NCBI GenBank assembly: GCA_014529385.2
Contig: CM043966.1
Span: 142,772,211-142,836,210, forward strand
Direction of reading: 5' to 3'
DNA: 64,000 nucleotides
Source: Adiantum capillus-veneris
Taxonomy: Eukaryota > Streptophyta > Polypodiopsida > Polypodiales > Pteridaceae
The position numbers were made by a program, and so were the translations under genes. Positions 1-11,014 of the stretch are shown here, piece by piece; position 1 is the first letter of the stretch, and the number at the start of each line of letters is the position of its first letter. The notes beneath the pieces were generated by a model. That model was not told the origin of the DNA. It was given only the letters and a program-made list of their open reading frames with translations, and did no database searches.

Positions 1-1
1 A

Positions 2-1612
2 AGGCAAGACATGAGGCAAGTGGTTGATTTGATGAAGAATCTCAGCCTAAACATGCTAGGTCAAGTGGGAAATAATCGAGGTCGAGGGAGGTTTGCAAAT
101 CAGCAAGGAGGTGAAGAAAGGCCTAGGAATGGTGTTGGACAAAGTAATAGTAGGTTTTGGAGACAGACGCCCACATGTTATAATTGTGGAGAGTTGGGTC
201 ACATCAGCCCGCAATGTGATAAGCCACCAAGGATGGGGGGAGACATGTATCCATTGCCAAGACAGGTGCTAACTAGGTCAAATGATTATGGCATCGAAAT
301 TAAGGGAGACGAAGGAACCAGTGGACTGACCCAGGAGGAAAAGGGAAAGACAAAAGTGCTAAGTGTAGTCACCTTGGAGAAGGCATCAAAGCTAGAGGAT
401 ACATTAGTGATGCCTATTGGGAAGAGGACCACAGAGGATAAGGAAGGAAGAAGTGCCCCAGGTCCTAGTAAGAAGAAAGGAAAGAGCCATGAAGGCGAGG
501 ATGTCAAGGCCAAGAGGAAAAGGAGAGCTCGTCGAAAGTTTCATGTTTCAGATTTTCCACTAGGGGATGGGCAATTAAGCTATGACTTGAAGGAGGATCT
601 GACGAGCAGGAAGGCAGATGTTACTTTTGGGCAGCTTATAGAGATGGTGCCTAAGCTAAAGCGACAGTGGAAGAGGATGGTTAACCCAATGGAGAAAGAG
701 CCAGAGAGAGGTTCAGTGAAGGTGTTGGCAATGGACGAGCTACCAGACATTTGTCCAATAGTAGATGTGTGGCATAAAAGGAAAAATTTGGGACAAGGTT
801 ATGTGGATGGCGGAGCCCAAATATGCGTCATAACACACTCATGCGTTGAGAAGATGGGTCTCACAGTGGCTGGGGTGTCAGGTTTTCGGATCAGATTGGC
901 AAACCATCAAAAAGTAAAATGCTTGGGTGTTGTAAAGAGCTTAGAAGTGGAGGCATATGATGCAAAGGCAGTGGTTGATTTTCATGTGATGCCAGCAGGG
1001 TTGGGAGCATATCCTATTATACTGGGCAGACCATGGTTACGTGCAGTGGGAGCTGTTCAAGATTGGCGACATGGTACAATTAGCCTCTATGGAAAGACAG
1101 GTACCAAGAAGCTTTATAATATGGACACAAGGAAACGATTAGAGGAGCTTTATGAAGATGAGGATGAGTCTAGTGATGAAGACTCTTCCACGGTGACAGA
1201 TGTGGACAGTGATAGCACTACCAGCAGTGATGAGGATGCTGATGTTGCATTTCTTTTGATGGATAAAGAAATCCAGGAGTGTGGTTTAGTCGCATTTGCG
1301 AATGAAGTTGAAGATGAAAGTGAAGGACCTTATGAAGTGATTGAAGGGCTGATGCAAACCAAGGTTGAGTTGTCAAAGAAGCAGGAATTAATGACACAAA
1401 TGATCGGTGGAGACCTCTCAGCTATGGAAAAGAAGATATATTTGCACATGCCGGTCTATGCCAAAGTAATTGATGGTTTTCTTGATGCAAGGTTGATGTA
1501 TGGTTTTCCTTGGGAACCAGGTGAAACCTTGATTAATCTTTTGATGCAGGGAATGCAAAGTGTTTTTGTATGGGATCCAGGTGGCATGAATATCTCTTTT
1601 TGCTGCTGCTGA
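2..1612 (+). CDS. Element A: gag C-terminus with zinc knuckle plus retropepsin-like protease (5' partial)
   Basis: The frame is open from the left edge, so the true start lies outside the window. Counting from the Met at 11, a CCHC zinc knuckle is at residues 56-69 (C56, C59, H64, C69), the end of a Gag nucleocapsid region. A basic linker follows, then a retropepsin-like domain: active-site-like Asp-Gly-Gly near residue 266 (usual form is Asp-Ser/Thr-Gly) and a downstream Ile-Leu-Gly-Arg-Pro-Trp near 336. An acidic Ser/Asp/Glu stretch covers about 375-410. The frame stops at 1612, and the putative LTR begins 38 bp later. No RT, RNase H or integrase follows, unlike an autonomous Ty3/gypsy element. 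It may be a non-autonomous gag-protease element or an internally deleted one. Family identity is moderate; its lineage is not recognised. Confidence 0.6.
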   Translation, partial: RQDMRQVVDLMKNLSLNMLGQVGNNRGRGRFANQQGGEERPRNGVGQSNSRFWRQTPTCYNCGELGHISPQCDKPPRMGGDMYPLPRQVLTRSNDYGIEIKGDEGTSGLTQEEKGKTKVLSVVTLEKASKLEDTLVMPIGKRTTEDKEGRSAPGPSKKKGKSHEGEDVKAKRKRRARRKFHVSDFPLGDGQLSYDLKEDLTSRKADVTFGQLIEMVPKLKRQWKRMVNPMEKEPERGSVKVLAMDELPDICPIVDVWHKRKNLGQGYVDGGAQICVITHSCVEKMGLTVAGVSGFRIRLANHQKVKCLGVVKSLEVEAYDAKAVVDFHVMPAGLGAYPIILGRPWLRAVGAVQDWRHGTISLYGKTGTKKLYNMDTRKRLEELYEDEDESSDEDSSTVTDVDSDSTTSSDEDADVAFLLMDKEIQECGLVAFANEVEDESEGPYEVIEGLMQTKVELSKKQELMTQMIGGDLSAMEKKIYLHMPVYAKVIDGFLDARLMYGFPWEPGETLINLLMQGMQSVFVWDPGGMNISFCCC

Positions 1613-1650
1613 TCATGAATGATCTAGCAGGCTAGGGGATGGGCAAATTA

Positions 1651-2786
1651 TGTCAGGAGTTTTTTGGAGCAAGGGATTGCGCATATGTACATACCCATGC
1701 ATGGTGCATCAAATAAAGTATTGCCCATTTTCCAGAGCCAGGTGGTTACGTGGGGCCCACATGTGTACAGGTAGGACACCATGTACATAGTGCATCGATT
1801 TTCATCGTTACTAGTACCATTGTGTTTTTCTACAATAAGGAGGAGTTGGTAGTGCGTAAAACTTCTCGAGGAAGCTATCCGCGGGCCGACGACGTGAGGT
1901 CAGCAGGTGCGTCAGATGGCATCTAGTGGCGTCAGGAGGGCGAATGAGGTCAATATTTGCACGCGGATGAGGACGGACACAACGTGGGTGTTTTCTTGTG
2001 AGAGTTATGCAGAAAGGTCATCATTAGGACCACTTTTTGGGGCCACTTCACGTGGTGGCGAGATGCATTATTGGAAAAAAGATGAGTGCCAGGTGTGCGA
2101 ATGATGCAAAAAGGTGACAACTATGCACTGCGAGGTCAGTTTTTGGCTTGTTCGGGGTCCGTTTGAGGTCATCTAAAAGGCCAAGGGTGCCCAACTAAAA
2201 AATCTAAGTGTGGGAACTGAAAAAACTGAGAGAAGACCAGAAAAAACGTGGAGAAGAGAGGAGGAACAGCCGCAGGTGTGTTTTTTGCTCATTTTGGAGC
2301 CTGTTTTGGCCGTAAACTGCTCATCCGAGGTCGGATTTGAGCACTTTGACATTGTAGACTGGGGTTTTGGGCCGTTCCGGACGCGATGGCGCTGTCCATT
2401 TTGCCAAATTCCTCACTCTTTTTCTGCTGTTTTTCTGTGTAATCTTCTCCGGTGAGTGAAGCTTCTTCTCCAATTTGTGATTGTATCTGGTATCTTTTAC
2501 CCATATTGTGTGAGCTGTTTGCCCCATTGGTGTTGGCCCAAGCTCATTTGTATCTAAACATCAGAAGTTCTCCTCTTTTGAGCTGAGTTTTTGTGTGTGT
2601 GTGTGTGTCTCTGTGTGGAGTGGGCAAGTGGATAGTCTCTCTCCTCTCACTCCAGAGGTGTGTTCCCTGTCTCGGCCAGGTGTGTTGTCTAAGTCGAGTG
2701 GTGCCCCATAGTGTGTGTGTGTATCTTCCCAAGAGTGTGTGACGGGTCGTTATAGAGGCGCTGTATGTGTTTTCATCCCGCTCACA
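1651..2786 (+). repeat. Element A 3' LTR (putative)
   Basis: The stretch begins with TGTCAGG just after a purine-rich run (about 1630-1644) and ends with CTCACA. Directly after it the sequence becomes the middle of the B1 protease-RT linker, in frame with the homologous part of B2. That sharp switch supports an element end here. No second copy of this LTR is in the window, so the ends rest on TG/CA termini, the polypurine-like run and the junction. It contains (TG)n runs near 2592-2609 and 2716-2728 and no convincing TATA box. Confidence 0.45.
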
Positions 2787-5700
2787 ACGTGTGAACCTGA
2801 AAGACCATAGCTACAAAGATGTGAACCGAACACCGGTAGAGGAGTTTGATTCAGCTACTTTGGCGGGATCCGAATTTCCAGCTTGGTTAGGTAAACCCAA
2901 GGAGTTATGGATGTGTGGAGCTTCGAAATGTGGAAGTCTGAAACGAGAAGAATGTGTTCTAGAAAGGGCTATCGAAGACGAAACTTATGTAGGAGAACCC
3001 TTTCCAGAGGATACGTTTGAACCATTAGAGTGGACACACATTCTAGCAACCCTAGATGTTTGTGCAATTCCGGATGGTCCCACAACGAAATTTTGCGACA
3101 AGGACGGGTACGACGTGGTTCCGTATTTCATGTTGAGAACTGTACTCAAAAAAGAAACTGAAAAGAACGATACACTGGAAAAGGAAGATGAAGAAGAGGT
3201 GTTTCACGACATTCCCGATCATCCTGAGTGGGGAAATGAAGCAGACAACGAGTCAACGGACAATTCAAGCGGAAACGAAGAAACTATAACGGATGTCCGA
3301 TTTTATGATTTTCCGAACCAAACTAAACAACGCCAGAAACACTATAGAGCAAAGAAAAAAACAAAAGGGGTTAGAACCAATCCAATGCCTAGAATAAGAG
3401 GAAAAAATCAATTCCTAATGCTAGTAAAGGCTGAAGATTGTGTTAAGGATAAGATTTCTGGAAGAATGAGAGGCAGTGATCAAAAGAGCTTACGAAAAGA
3501 CAAAAGAGGCTCAAGAAATCAAGTTCAAAATAATTGAACGAAAACTGAAACAGAAAAATCAGAAAAGAACAAGCGCAACAGAGAACACACGGAGTCCAAG
3601 CTAGAACGTAGAAACAAATACAGAGAGCTCAAGAAAACTCTGAAAGAAGTTTGGACTACAGAAATTGAGAGTGGAGAGGACATAAACGCCAAAATCAAGG
3701 AAAACATGGATGTTCCCTCTCACTATAGGAAATTCACAATAGAGGATAGGAAGGTGATATTAACCCCACCTATTCGAGAGAGGAAGGAGAACGAATCTTA
3801 TGACGGACCGGAGGATGCAAAAAAAGTTGATTTAGCAGCTCCAGGTGAGCCACCTAGACCGGTCTACATAGCCACAGATTTGTCTCCAGGCGAGGAAGAG
3901 AGACTTTTGAGTCTTCTCAGAGAGTATAGGGATGTGTTTGCATGGTCTTATAAGGACTTAAAGGGAGTTGACCCATCGATATGCCAACACACAATCCCAC
4001 TGAAACAAGACGCAAAGCCTAGCAGACAGAGACCATACACATATAATGATACGTTTGCTAAGCGAATCAAAGAAGAGATAGATAAGCTAATGGAAGCTGA
4101 ATTCATATACGAGATTGAACACACTGATTGGGTATCTCCGATTGTGGTAGTACCTAAGAAGAACGGAAAACTCCGAGTGTGTGTCAACCTAAAGAAAGTG
4201 AATGCTGCAACAATCAGGGACAATTATCCCCTGCCGATAACTGATCATGTTCTAGAGCGTGTATCAGGGAAAACAGCATACTCCTTTCTTGATGGTTTTT
4301 TAGGATATAACCAGCTAGCCATAGCACTGGAAGATCAACATAAAACAGCTTTTGCAACGGAGTGGGGAATTTATGCTTATCGGGTTATGCCTTTTGGTCC
4401 AACCAATGCTCCCGCAACCTTCCAGAGGCTGATGACGCATGCTTTCAAAGAATACTTAAGGCTGTTTCTCTAAATATACATGGATGACTTATGTGTACAT
4501 TCTCTACTGAGAGATGAGCATCTAGAACACCTAAGAAAAGTATTTGAGAAATGTAGGACATATCGCATTTGTCTCAATCCTGAGAAATGTGTGTTTATGG
4601 TCCGACAGGGCAGAATTCTGGGACATATTGTCTCACAAAACGGAATATCCACGGATTTAGAGAAGATAAAAGTTATAGTGGATATGCCTAGACCAACCAA
4701 TGCGAAACAAGTACAGAGCTTTATGGGACATTGTGGATATTATAGACGATTCATTTACATGTACGCTATAATAGGCCAACCACTTTACAGGCTAATAGTG
4801 AACTTTGAATGGACAGAGGAATGTGAGGAATCATTCAAAAAATTGAAAGAGGCACTCATTACCGCTCCAGTCTTGAAATCACCAGATTGGGAGAAGATAT
4901 TCCATGTGCACATAGATGCTTCGGCATATGCAATAGGATGCATTCTGGCTCAGCCAGAAGAAGGAAACATGGATTTTCCTATCTGTTACGCCAGTCGACA
5001 GCTCAACCATGCAGAGAAGAATTACACCACAACAGAGCGAGAAGGATTAGGAATGATATATGCTGTGAAGAAATTTCGGCATTATCTTCTAGCCAACAAG
5101 TTTGTGTTTTTTACGGATCACCAAGCCTTGCTCTACCTAGTGAATAAACCATGCAATACCGGGAGAATAGTGAGATGGTTCATTATCTTACTGGAATTCG
5201 ACTTCACGGTAGTAGTAAAGAAAGGAAAAACACATCTTAGAGCTGATCATCTTTCGCGATTGACGAATGGAGAAGACCCTATAGGAGTAGATGACGACAT
5301 GCCAGACGCGTACTTGTTCAATATAGAAATGATACCGAGGTGGTCTCAAAATGTCGTTGACCTATTAACCTATGGAGGAGAGTTCGATAGAAGAAATTAC
5401 AACCTGAAACATATTGCTATTCAGCAATCCAAGAGTCTTCAATTGATTGCAGGAAGGTTGTATCAATTGGGAAATGATCATGTTTTACGACTATGCATCA
5501 ATCCTGAAGAATATAATATATATCTGTGCGAAGCACATGTTCAGGAATGTGCATTTCATTGTTCAAGAAGGAACACATATAGGAATTTGTTACAATTGGG
5601 AGTCTATTGGCCAGGAATGAAAGAAAGCGTACATGAATATGTCACTGTATGTATTGTCTGCTCATCAAAACCTCCAGCTGAGTATTCGACATTATATCAG

Positions 5701-5790
5701 ACAATGATCGCTCCAGAATGGAGTCAGTATATTGTTGAATATCTCACAAATAGAACTTTCCCAGAAGGAACGTCAAAAGCTCGTCAGAAA
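2787..5790 (+). pseudogene. pol: B1 pol, first part: linker, reverse transcriptase, RNase H, first H2C2 domain
   Basis: One reading frame with two nonsense codons, a TGA at 3535-3537 and a TAA at 4471-4473. The second directly precedes the catalytic YMDD box and replaces a Glu codon seen in B2. The linker includes the conserved WMCGAS and FCD(K/E)(D/E)GYD segments shared with B2. RT is recognisable from about 3990: VPKKNGKLRVCV, FLDG, MPFG, then YMDD at about 4477-4488. RNase H starts near 4900 with HIDASAYAIGC and later TDHQALLYL. A first H2C2-like zinc domain lies at about 5530-5670. Near 5780-5795 the frame shifts relative to the integrase part. The product would be the Ty3/gypsy polymerase; this copy is not translatable as one protein. 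Confidence 0.85.
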
Positions 5791-8230
5791 TCTGATGTCC
5801 TTCTCTAGAGATTACGCTTTAATAGGAGATCAACTCTATAAGAGAGGTAAAGACAACCAGCTTAGGATTTGCGCATCAGAGTCTGAGTATGTGATAATCC
5901 TGGAGCAAGCTCATGGAGGAGTAGGTGGAGGCCATTTCTCAGGTGATAAGACAGCAAAACTTGTCTTAGCCGCAGGAATATGGTGGCCAACATTACATAT
6001 GGACGCTGAGGAATACGTTAAAAGGTGTGATGACTGTCAGCGGACCAAAGTACCACTTAAAAGAGATGATATGCCGCTTAGACCAATGATGGGGGCAAGA
6101 GCTTTTGCAAAATGGGGGATTGATTATGTTGGACCCATTTCACCTCCTGCATATAAGACTCATACACAATACATCATTGTGGCTACAGACTATCTAACAA
6201 AGTGGGTCGAAGCAAAGTCAACTCAAAAAGCAGATGCCAGGACCACGGCACAATTTCTGTATGAATACGTCTTTGTACGATATGGATTGCCAATAGAAAT
6301 TGTGAGTGATCGAGGCACACATTTCATAAATGAAGTGATAAAGATCCTTCTAGATGAATTCATGGTAATCCATAGGAAATCAGCCCCGTATCATCCACAA
6401 GCAAACGGACAAGCTGAAGCAACAAACAAAACCATATGTACGGTCCTCACGAAGATTGTATCTGAGTCGAGAACTGACTGGGACCAAAAGTTACATTCAA
6501 CATTATGGGCATATAGGGTGGCGTATAAAACATCCATAGGAACGACCCCATATAACATGGTTTTTGGGCTAAATGCTATCTTGCCAATAGAATTCTTGAT
6601 TTCAACCTTAAGGGTGGCTAAGGATCTAGAGTGGACAGGGCACGAACTCTCTGATAGAATAGATGACCTGGAAAAGCTAGATGAGCTTCGCCTAAAAGCA
6701 GTAGCTTCCATCTACGCTCAAAAAAGGCGACAAAAGGAATTTTTTGATAAGCATGTGCGGACTAAAGAGTTTAAAGTTGGGGACTATGTCCTAGTTTACA
6801 CTCTGAAACAGCATGCTAAGAAGCTTAAAAAGCGAGGGATGGGTCCTCTGGTGATTAAAGATCTATCACCAAGTGGAGCCGTCAAGCTTGCTACATTAGA
6901 CGGAGAAGAAATGCCCAATTGGATTAGTGGATGCAGAGTGAAAAAGTATCTGTTGCCGCTAACACAAGACATGCTTCTCAAAATACATCAAGAAAAGCTG
7001 CGTGTCCAGAAAAAGAAAAAGATTGAGGAGGAAGCGCAAGCCGAGGCGAAGGAAAGAATGGAGAAAAGAAGACTACTGCGTCAGAAACAGCGCAATGAAG
7101 GAGCAATACGAATAAACGCAGTCAGTATAACAGAAATGGATAATGACAAAGAAGAACCCATCATTGAATGCAAAGTAGGAACCAACCAAATCAAAGCCAG
7201 AGCACTATTGGATTCAGGAGCTCAAGCTAACCTACTTTCACTCAGTTTGTATAGACAATTGACAAATGACACTAAACTACAAACTGCCAAGCAAGAGTTA
7301 AAGAGTTACTCTGAGAATGCAATCAAAACTGTCGGATGCACAGTTTTACATATACAGATTAACCAATATGTGTATCCTCATATGTTTTACGTGGTTGAAG
7401 ACCAAGCTACACAACATCCATTATTGCTAGGACAACCATGGCAGAAGCAATACAATGCAATGATTGACTGGAGTTCTAAATCAGTGCTTATCAAATACGA
7501 AGGTGAAAGTCAATCAGTTAAGTTCACCAAAGGAACAGAGCCAACTCCAAAGGAAGAATCCACGGACAAGGGCAAACAACAAACAGAGAAAAAGAAGAAG
7601 CAATGGCAACCAAAAGTTTCTATACAACCGGATTACTCTTCGACGAGGAATTCTCAACAGTGGATAAGGAAGACAAGCAATAATATAACAGCTCAAACTT
7701 GGGATAAAACGGAGTCAAAGATGGTATGGAGACCAAAAAAGGTGGTGCCAGAAAACACAAACAGAGTCTTCAATACCAGACAACAGAGTGATCCCCGACA
7801 ATCAAGGAAAGTGAAACAGATCTGGATTCCAAAGAAGTTCATGACGGCAGAAAGCTACAGCCAGCAAATTTGGATCCCAAAGATTTGTAAAAAGGAACTC
7901 ACTTCAAGACAATCAACGGAAACTCCTAGGTATTTCAAGGCGAGGAAATCAACACACAGAACAAAGCAGGTTTGGGTCGCAAAGAGTTTGTGGCAAGCAC
8001 AAGCAAAGCGGAAGCAGATTTGGATTGTGAAAAAAGACAACAAGGTAACGAAGAATCCATCTACTGATTCTACTACCGAAGTGCCAAGACCAACCCAAAA
8101 CCCGACCACCAATCCTTCAATCAAACAAAGAGCAGCTTTATTGGAAAGAATGTTGTATCGTCGCTCTACAATTGCATTGGGAACTTATGACCAAAACAAC
8201 TACCATGCTTCACCCACAGACACTTCATAG
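5732..8230 (+). CDS. B1 integrase followed by a second retropepsin-like domain and Trp-Pro-Lys motifs
   Basis: The 832-codon frame has the integrase H2C2 zinc domain (H61, H68, C99, C102), a DD35E core (D131, D193, E229) and a C-terminal GP(L/Y)-type module near 360-405 ending in EEMPNWISGCR. A charged helix (about 415-455) leads to a retropepsin-like domain: LLDSGA with D493-S494-G495, then LLLGQPW at 563-569, which fits the flap-distal motif of aspartic proteases. The C-terminal 200 residues are basic and carry spaced Trp motifs such as QIWIPK. The initial residues up to about 18 read into a neighbouring frame, so the real protein entered from the upstream pol frame through a lost or gained base. 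A protease at this place is not usual for Ty3/gypsy pol; B2 has the same order. Confidence 0.8.
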   Translation: MLNISQIELSQKERQKLVRNLMSFSRDYALIGDQLYKRGKDNQLRICASESEYVIILEQAHGGVGGGHFSGDKTAKLVLAAGIWWPTLHMDAEEYVKRCDDCQRTKVPLKRDDMPLRPMMGARAFAKWGIDYVGPISPPAYKTHTQYIIVATDYLTKWVEAKSTQKADARTTAQFLYEYVFVRYGLPIEIVSDRGTHFINEVIKILLDEFMVIHRKSAPYHPQANGQAEATNKTICTVLTKIVSESRTDWDQKLHSTLWAYRVAYKTSIGTTPYNMVFGLNAILPIEFLISTLRVAKDLEWTGHELSDRIDDLEKLDELRLKAVASIYAQKRRQKEFFDKHVRTKEFKVGDYVLVYTLKQHAKKLKKRGMGPLVIKDLSPSGAVKLATLDGEEMPNWISGCRVKKYLLPLTQDMLLKIHQEKLRVQKKKKIEEEAQAEAKERMEKRRLLRQKQRNEGAIRINAVSITEMDNDKEEPIIECKVGTNQIKARALLDSGAQANLLSLSLYRQLTNDTKLQTAKQELKSYSENAIKTVGCTVLHIQINQYVYPHMFYVVEDQATQHPLLLGQPWQKQYNAMIDWSSKSVLIKYEGESQSVKFTKGTEPTPKEESTDKGKQQTEKKKKQWQPKVSIQPDYSSTRNSQQWIRKTSNNITAQTWDKTESKMVWRPKKVVPENTNRVFNTRQQSDPRQSRKVKQIWIPKKFMTAESYSQQIWIPKICKKELTSRQSTETPRYFKARKSTHRTKQVWVAKSLWQAQAKRKQIWIVKKDNKVTKNPSTDSTTEVPRPTQNPTTNPSIKQRAALLERMLYRRSTIALGTYDQNNYHASPTDTS

Positions 8231-8268
8231 TCGTCCGGGAGGACTCAGACTAGGAGGGGGGGAGGTAT
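8225..8268 (+). promoter_or_regulatory. B1 internal hairpin plus polypurine tract at the pol end
   Basis: Directly after the pol stop, GTCC-GGGA-GGAC can fold into a hairpin, followed by the purine run AGGAGGGGGGGAGG (about 8253-8267). The same order, hairpin then purine run overlapping the pol stop, occurs in B2. The purine run closely resembles the 3' polypurine tract of B3. By analogy it could be a central primer for plus-strand DNA synthesis; this is inference. Confidence 0.45.
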
Positions 8269-9868
8269 ACAGGAGCTACAAAGCAGCTACAAGCGGAAAA
8301 AAACAAAGAAAAACAAAAATTATATTACAAGGGCAGTGTCTTACATGATTTTGCAATTTTTTATGTTTGATTGCGGATATTGATAATATTTATGCCCTTA
8401 TATACCTTGTTTTGCAACAAGAAGAGATCAAATGATGAATTTGGGTCTCTAGATGTGTAAATATCACTAAATAAGAGTGTTTTTGGAGCTAAAAAGTGGA
8501 AAAAAGTGGTAATCCAAGTCCAGAAATCACAAAGAAGTGTACATTCATATACACAGGGTTACCAGCTATTTATCATGTATGTTTGGAATTTTTTGGCTTC
8601 AATTTGCTATTTTCCTTTATTTTTTATGATTTTCTTAATAAAAATAAAAGAAAAATAAAAAAGCAGGTGAAATGAGATCGGAAAAAAGAAAAGAATAGAC
8701 GGTGATGATCCTCATGACAAGGGAAACCCAGGATAAAAATTGGGTACAATTCTGAAAAAGTTGCGGAAAGCCCGAAATGACAGAATTTTGGCAAAGTGGA
8801 CAGATTTCTCAGAAACAGGTCAAATGGAGTCCAAATCGAGGAATTTCAAATCCTAAAGTGCATTTCACGATGAAATAGGAGCACATGTCAAATTTGGTAA
8901 CAAGTGATCCGGGAAGCCCGAAGTTAAGTATTTTTCACTTCACTATCAAGCTCATTTCCACTATTACCTTCTTGGAGAGAGCAAAGAGCACACAGGAGCA
9001 TCCGGCCTTCTACCGCCTTCTACGACTGCTACGAAAGCTCAGAGGACACCAGACATGAGAGGTAGACTCGCTGCCATAAGCTTTTGATGCTTATCGTTAA
9101 CTTTTGTCGCGAAAACTCACCAAAACCAAGAAACAAGAGCAGACAGGGAATGGGGAAGAACGCTAGGTAGGGGCACAACCGCCTAACCAAACTTTGCAAG
9201 AACTTAGAGGTGGGTTACCCTAACATAGAGGATGAGTTTCTAGCACTCAAAGCTCGAGAAAGAACGACTGGAAAAACCCTAGGTCAACAGAGCCTGCAAG
9301 AGGCAAACAGAAAAAAGTTGTCGGAACGACACAAAACTTCTCAGGAAGCTTAACAACATCGAGGGCAATGCAACCATGGAGTATCTCCAGGTTTGGATCA
9401 CCAAAAGTAGGTCGGAACAACCGATTCGGCTGTGGACACACAAAGCGTCATTTTGGCATAACGGCTAAAATTGACAACCAAATGACATGAAACTTCACGA
9501 GCAGTTTCAACTATACATGGATGACTTATGTTTGCAAGCAAAACCCAAAAGAAAGCTGATTCACTTACCGATGGTGAAAAAGACGCTTTCGGGCAACCAA
9601 ATGGAGAAAGATGGAGAACGGGGAGCCAAAGTCAAGTTCAACCAAATAGGTGGCTTCACAATATATCCAATGAGCTGGAAATGCAACTCTCGAGAAGAAA
9701 AGTTGAAGAAATTCAACTCCAAGGCAAAAAGACGACTTCGGAGACTGAAATGCCTATAAGGGGGCTTTTTAGCTAAACTGATGACTTTTTAAGTTGAAAA
9801 CTAGCTAGCAGGGCTTAGGGCACTAGCACAAAGCATTCTTTGCACAAAAAGACCAACATTTCAAGAAA

Positions 9869-10879
9869 AGACATCATACGCGTATGATGTCTCACAGCAT
9901 GATTTTCACATTCATTTCAACATTTGAGTGCATAGCCTCATTCCACATGTTAATCACATCCTATGAACCAACTATCATGAGAATTGGAGTTAGAAAACTC
10001 AAGGAAAACCAAAAAGACGCAAAGTAGGCCATAAAATTGATTTTTGGTCCTAATTTTGTCAAAATAACTCCAAACTCATTGAAACTTTGTAGGATTGTTG
10101 GTTAACACATCTACAAGCTATCTGGAATCAAAAAGCACCATTTTGACACAAAAGACATCATACGCGTATAATGTCTATTTGCACTTACAGAGCCAAAAAT
10201 GCTCATTTGTCATCATACATCCATTATATATATCTAATACATGCTACATATGAAGTTTGGAACCATTTGGTCAAGTGGATCACCCCATTAGCCCAATTAA
10301 GAGAAAATCCTTCATACAAAGCCTATTTTTGTCCCAAATCCAACATATTCAAGTCCAAACCAAGATTTGAGTATAAACAGTCCTTCACTAGCACATGGAG
10401 AGTCCACAGAACCAATCCCATGAAAAATTGATGAAAAAGACATCATACGCGTATGATGTCTCCAGAGCCATTTTTTGCCCAAAATCTATCCAAACTTCAT
10501 AAATCCACTGAATAAGCCTATTTAAAGCCAAATCCAAGCTTATAGAAAAAATTGGTCCAAAAATGCACTAAAAGACATCATACGCATATGATGTCTCACT
10601 ATGTGATTTTGGCATCTAAGGGCTTCAACTACCAAACAGAAGTGTTCTACATGCCATTTGAAGGTGATCCACCAAGTTTTACCCAATTTGGATCATAAAA
10701 TCCAATTCCCTTTCAAAATTTTGCCAAGAGCCTGAACTGGACTAAACTGGCCAAAACTTGACCAAATGGGATCCAAACTCAAATCCAAGCATATGACACT
10801 CATGTATACACTATCACCTACAAGCACAACCAATATGAAGTCATTCTGACACAAAAGACATCATACGCGTATGATGTCT
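9869..10879. repeat. B1 palindrome array, five 24-bp sites
   Basis: Half-site AGACATCATACG followed by its own reverse complement. Sites: 9869-9892 (perfect), 10153-10176 (one mismatch), 10438-10461 (perfect), 10573-10596 (one CG to CA change), 10856-10879 (perfect). Start-to-start distances are 284, 285, 135 and 283 bp. Flanking bases are much less conserved, apart from a short A-rich run before each site. Confidence 0.9.
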
Positions 10880-11014
10880 CAAGCATGTTTTTGAGCCCAG
10901 TTTGCATATTTTTTCACCTACATTGCATCCTTAGGCCCTGAATAGCTCATGTTTCAATTTTCAAGTCATTTGAATAGTTAAAAGCTTCATTTCGGCTTTC
11001 AGTACTAAAAAGAC

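Noticed and set aside
9487-9759. 90-codon open frame in the B1 spacer
   Set aside because: No counterpart in B2 or B3 and no recognisable domain. The YMDD in it is part of a 20-bp repeat of pol DNA, with no other RT similarity.
9869-10879. Regularly spaced palindromes as a CRISPR-like array
   Set aside because: Intervals of about 285 bp are far too long, repeats are perfect palindromes, and the context is a plant retrotransposon with no cas-like gene.
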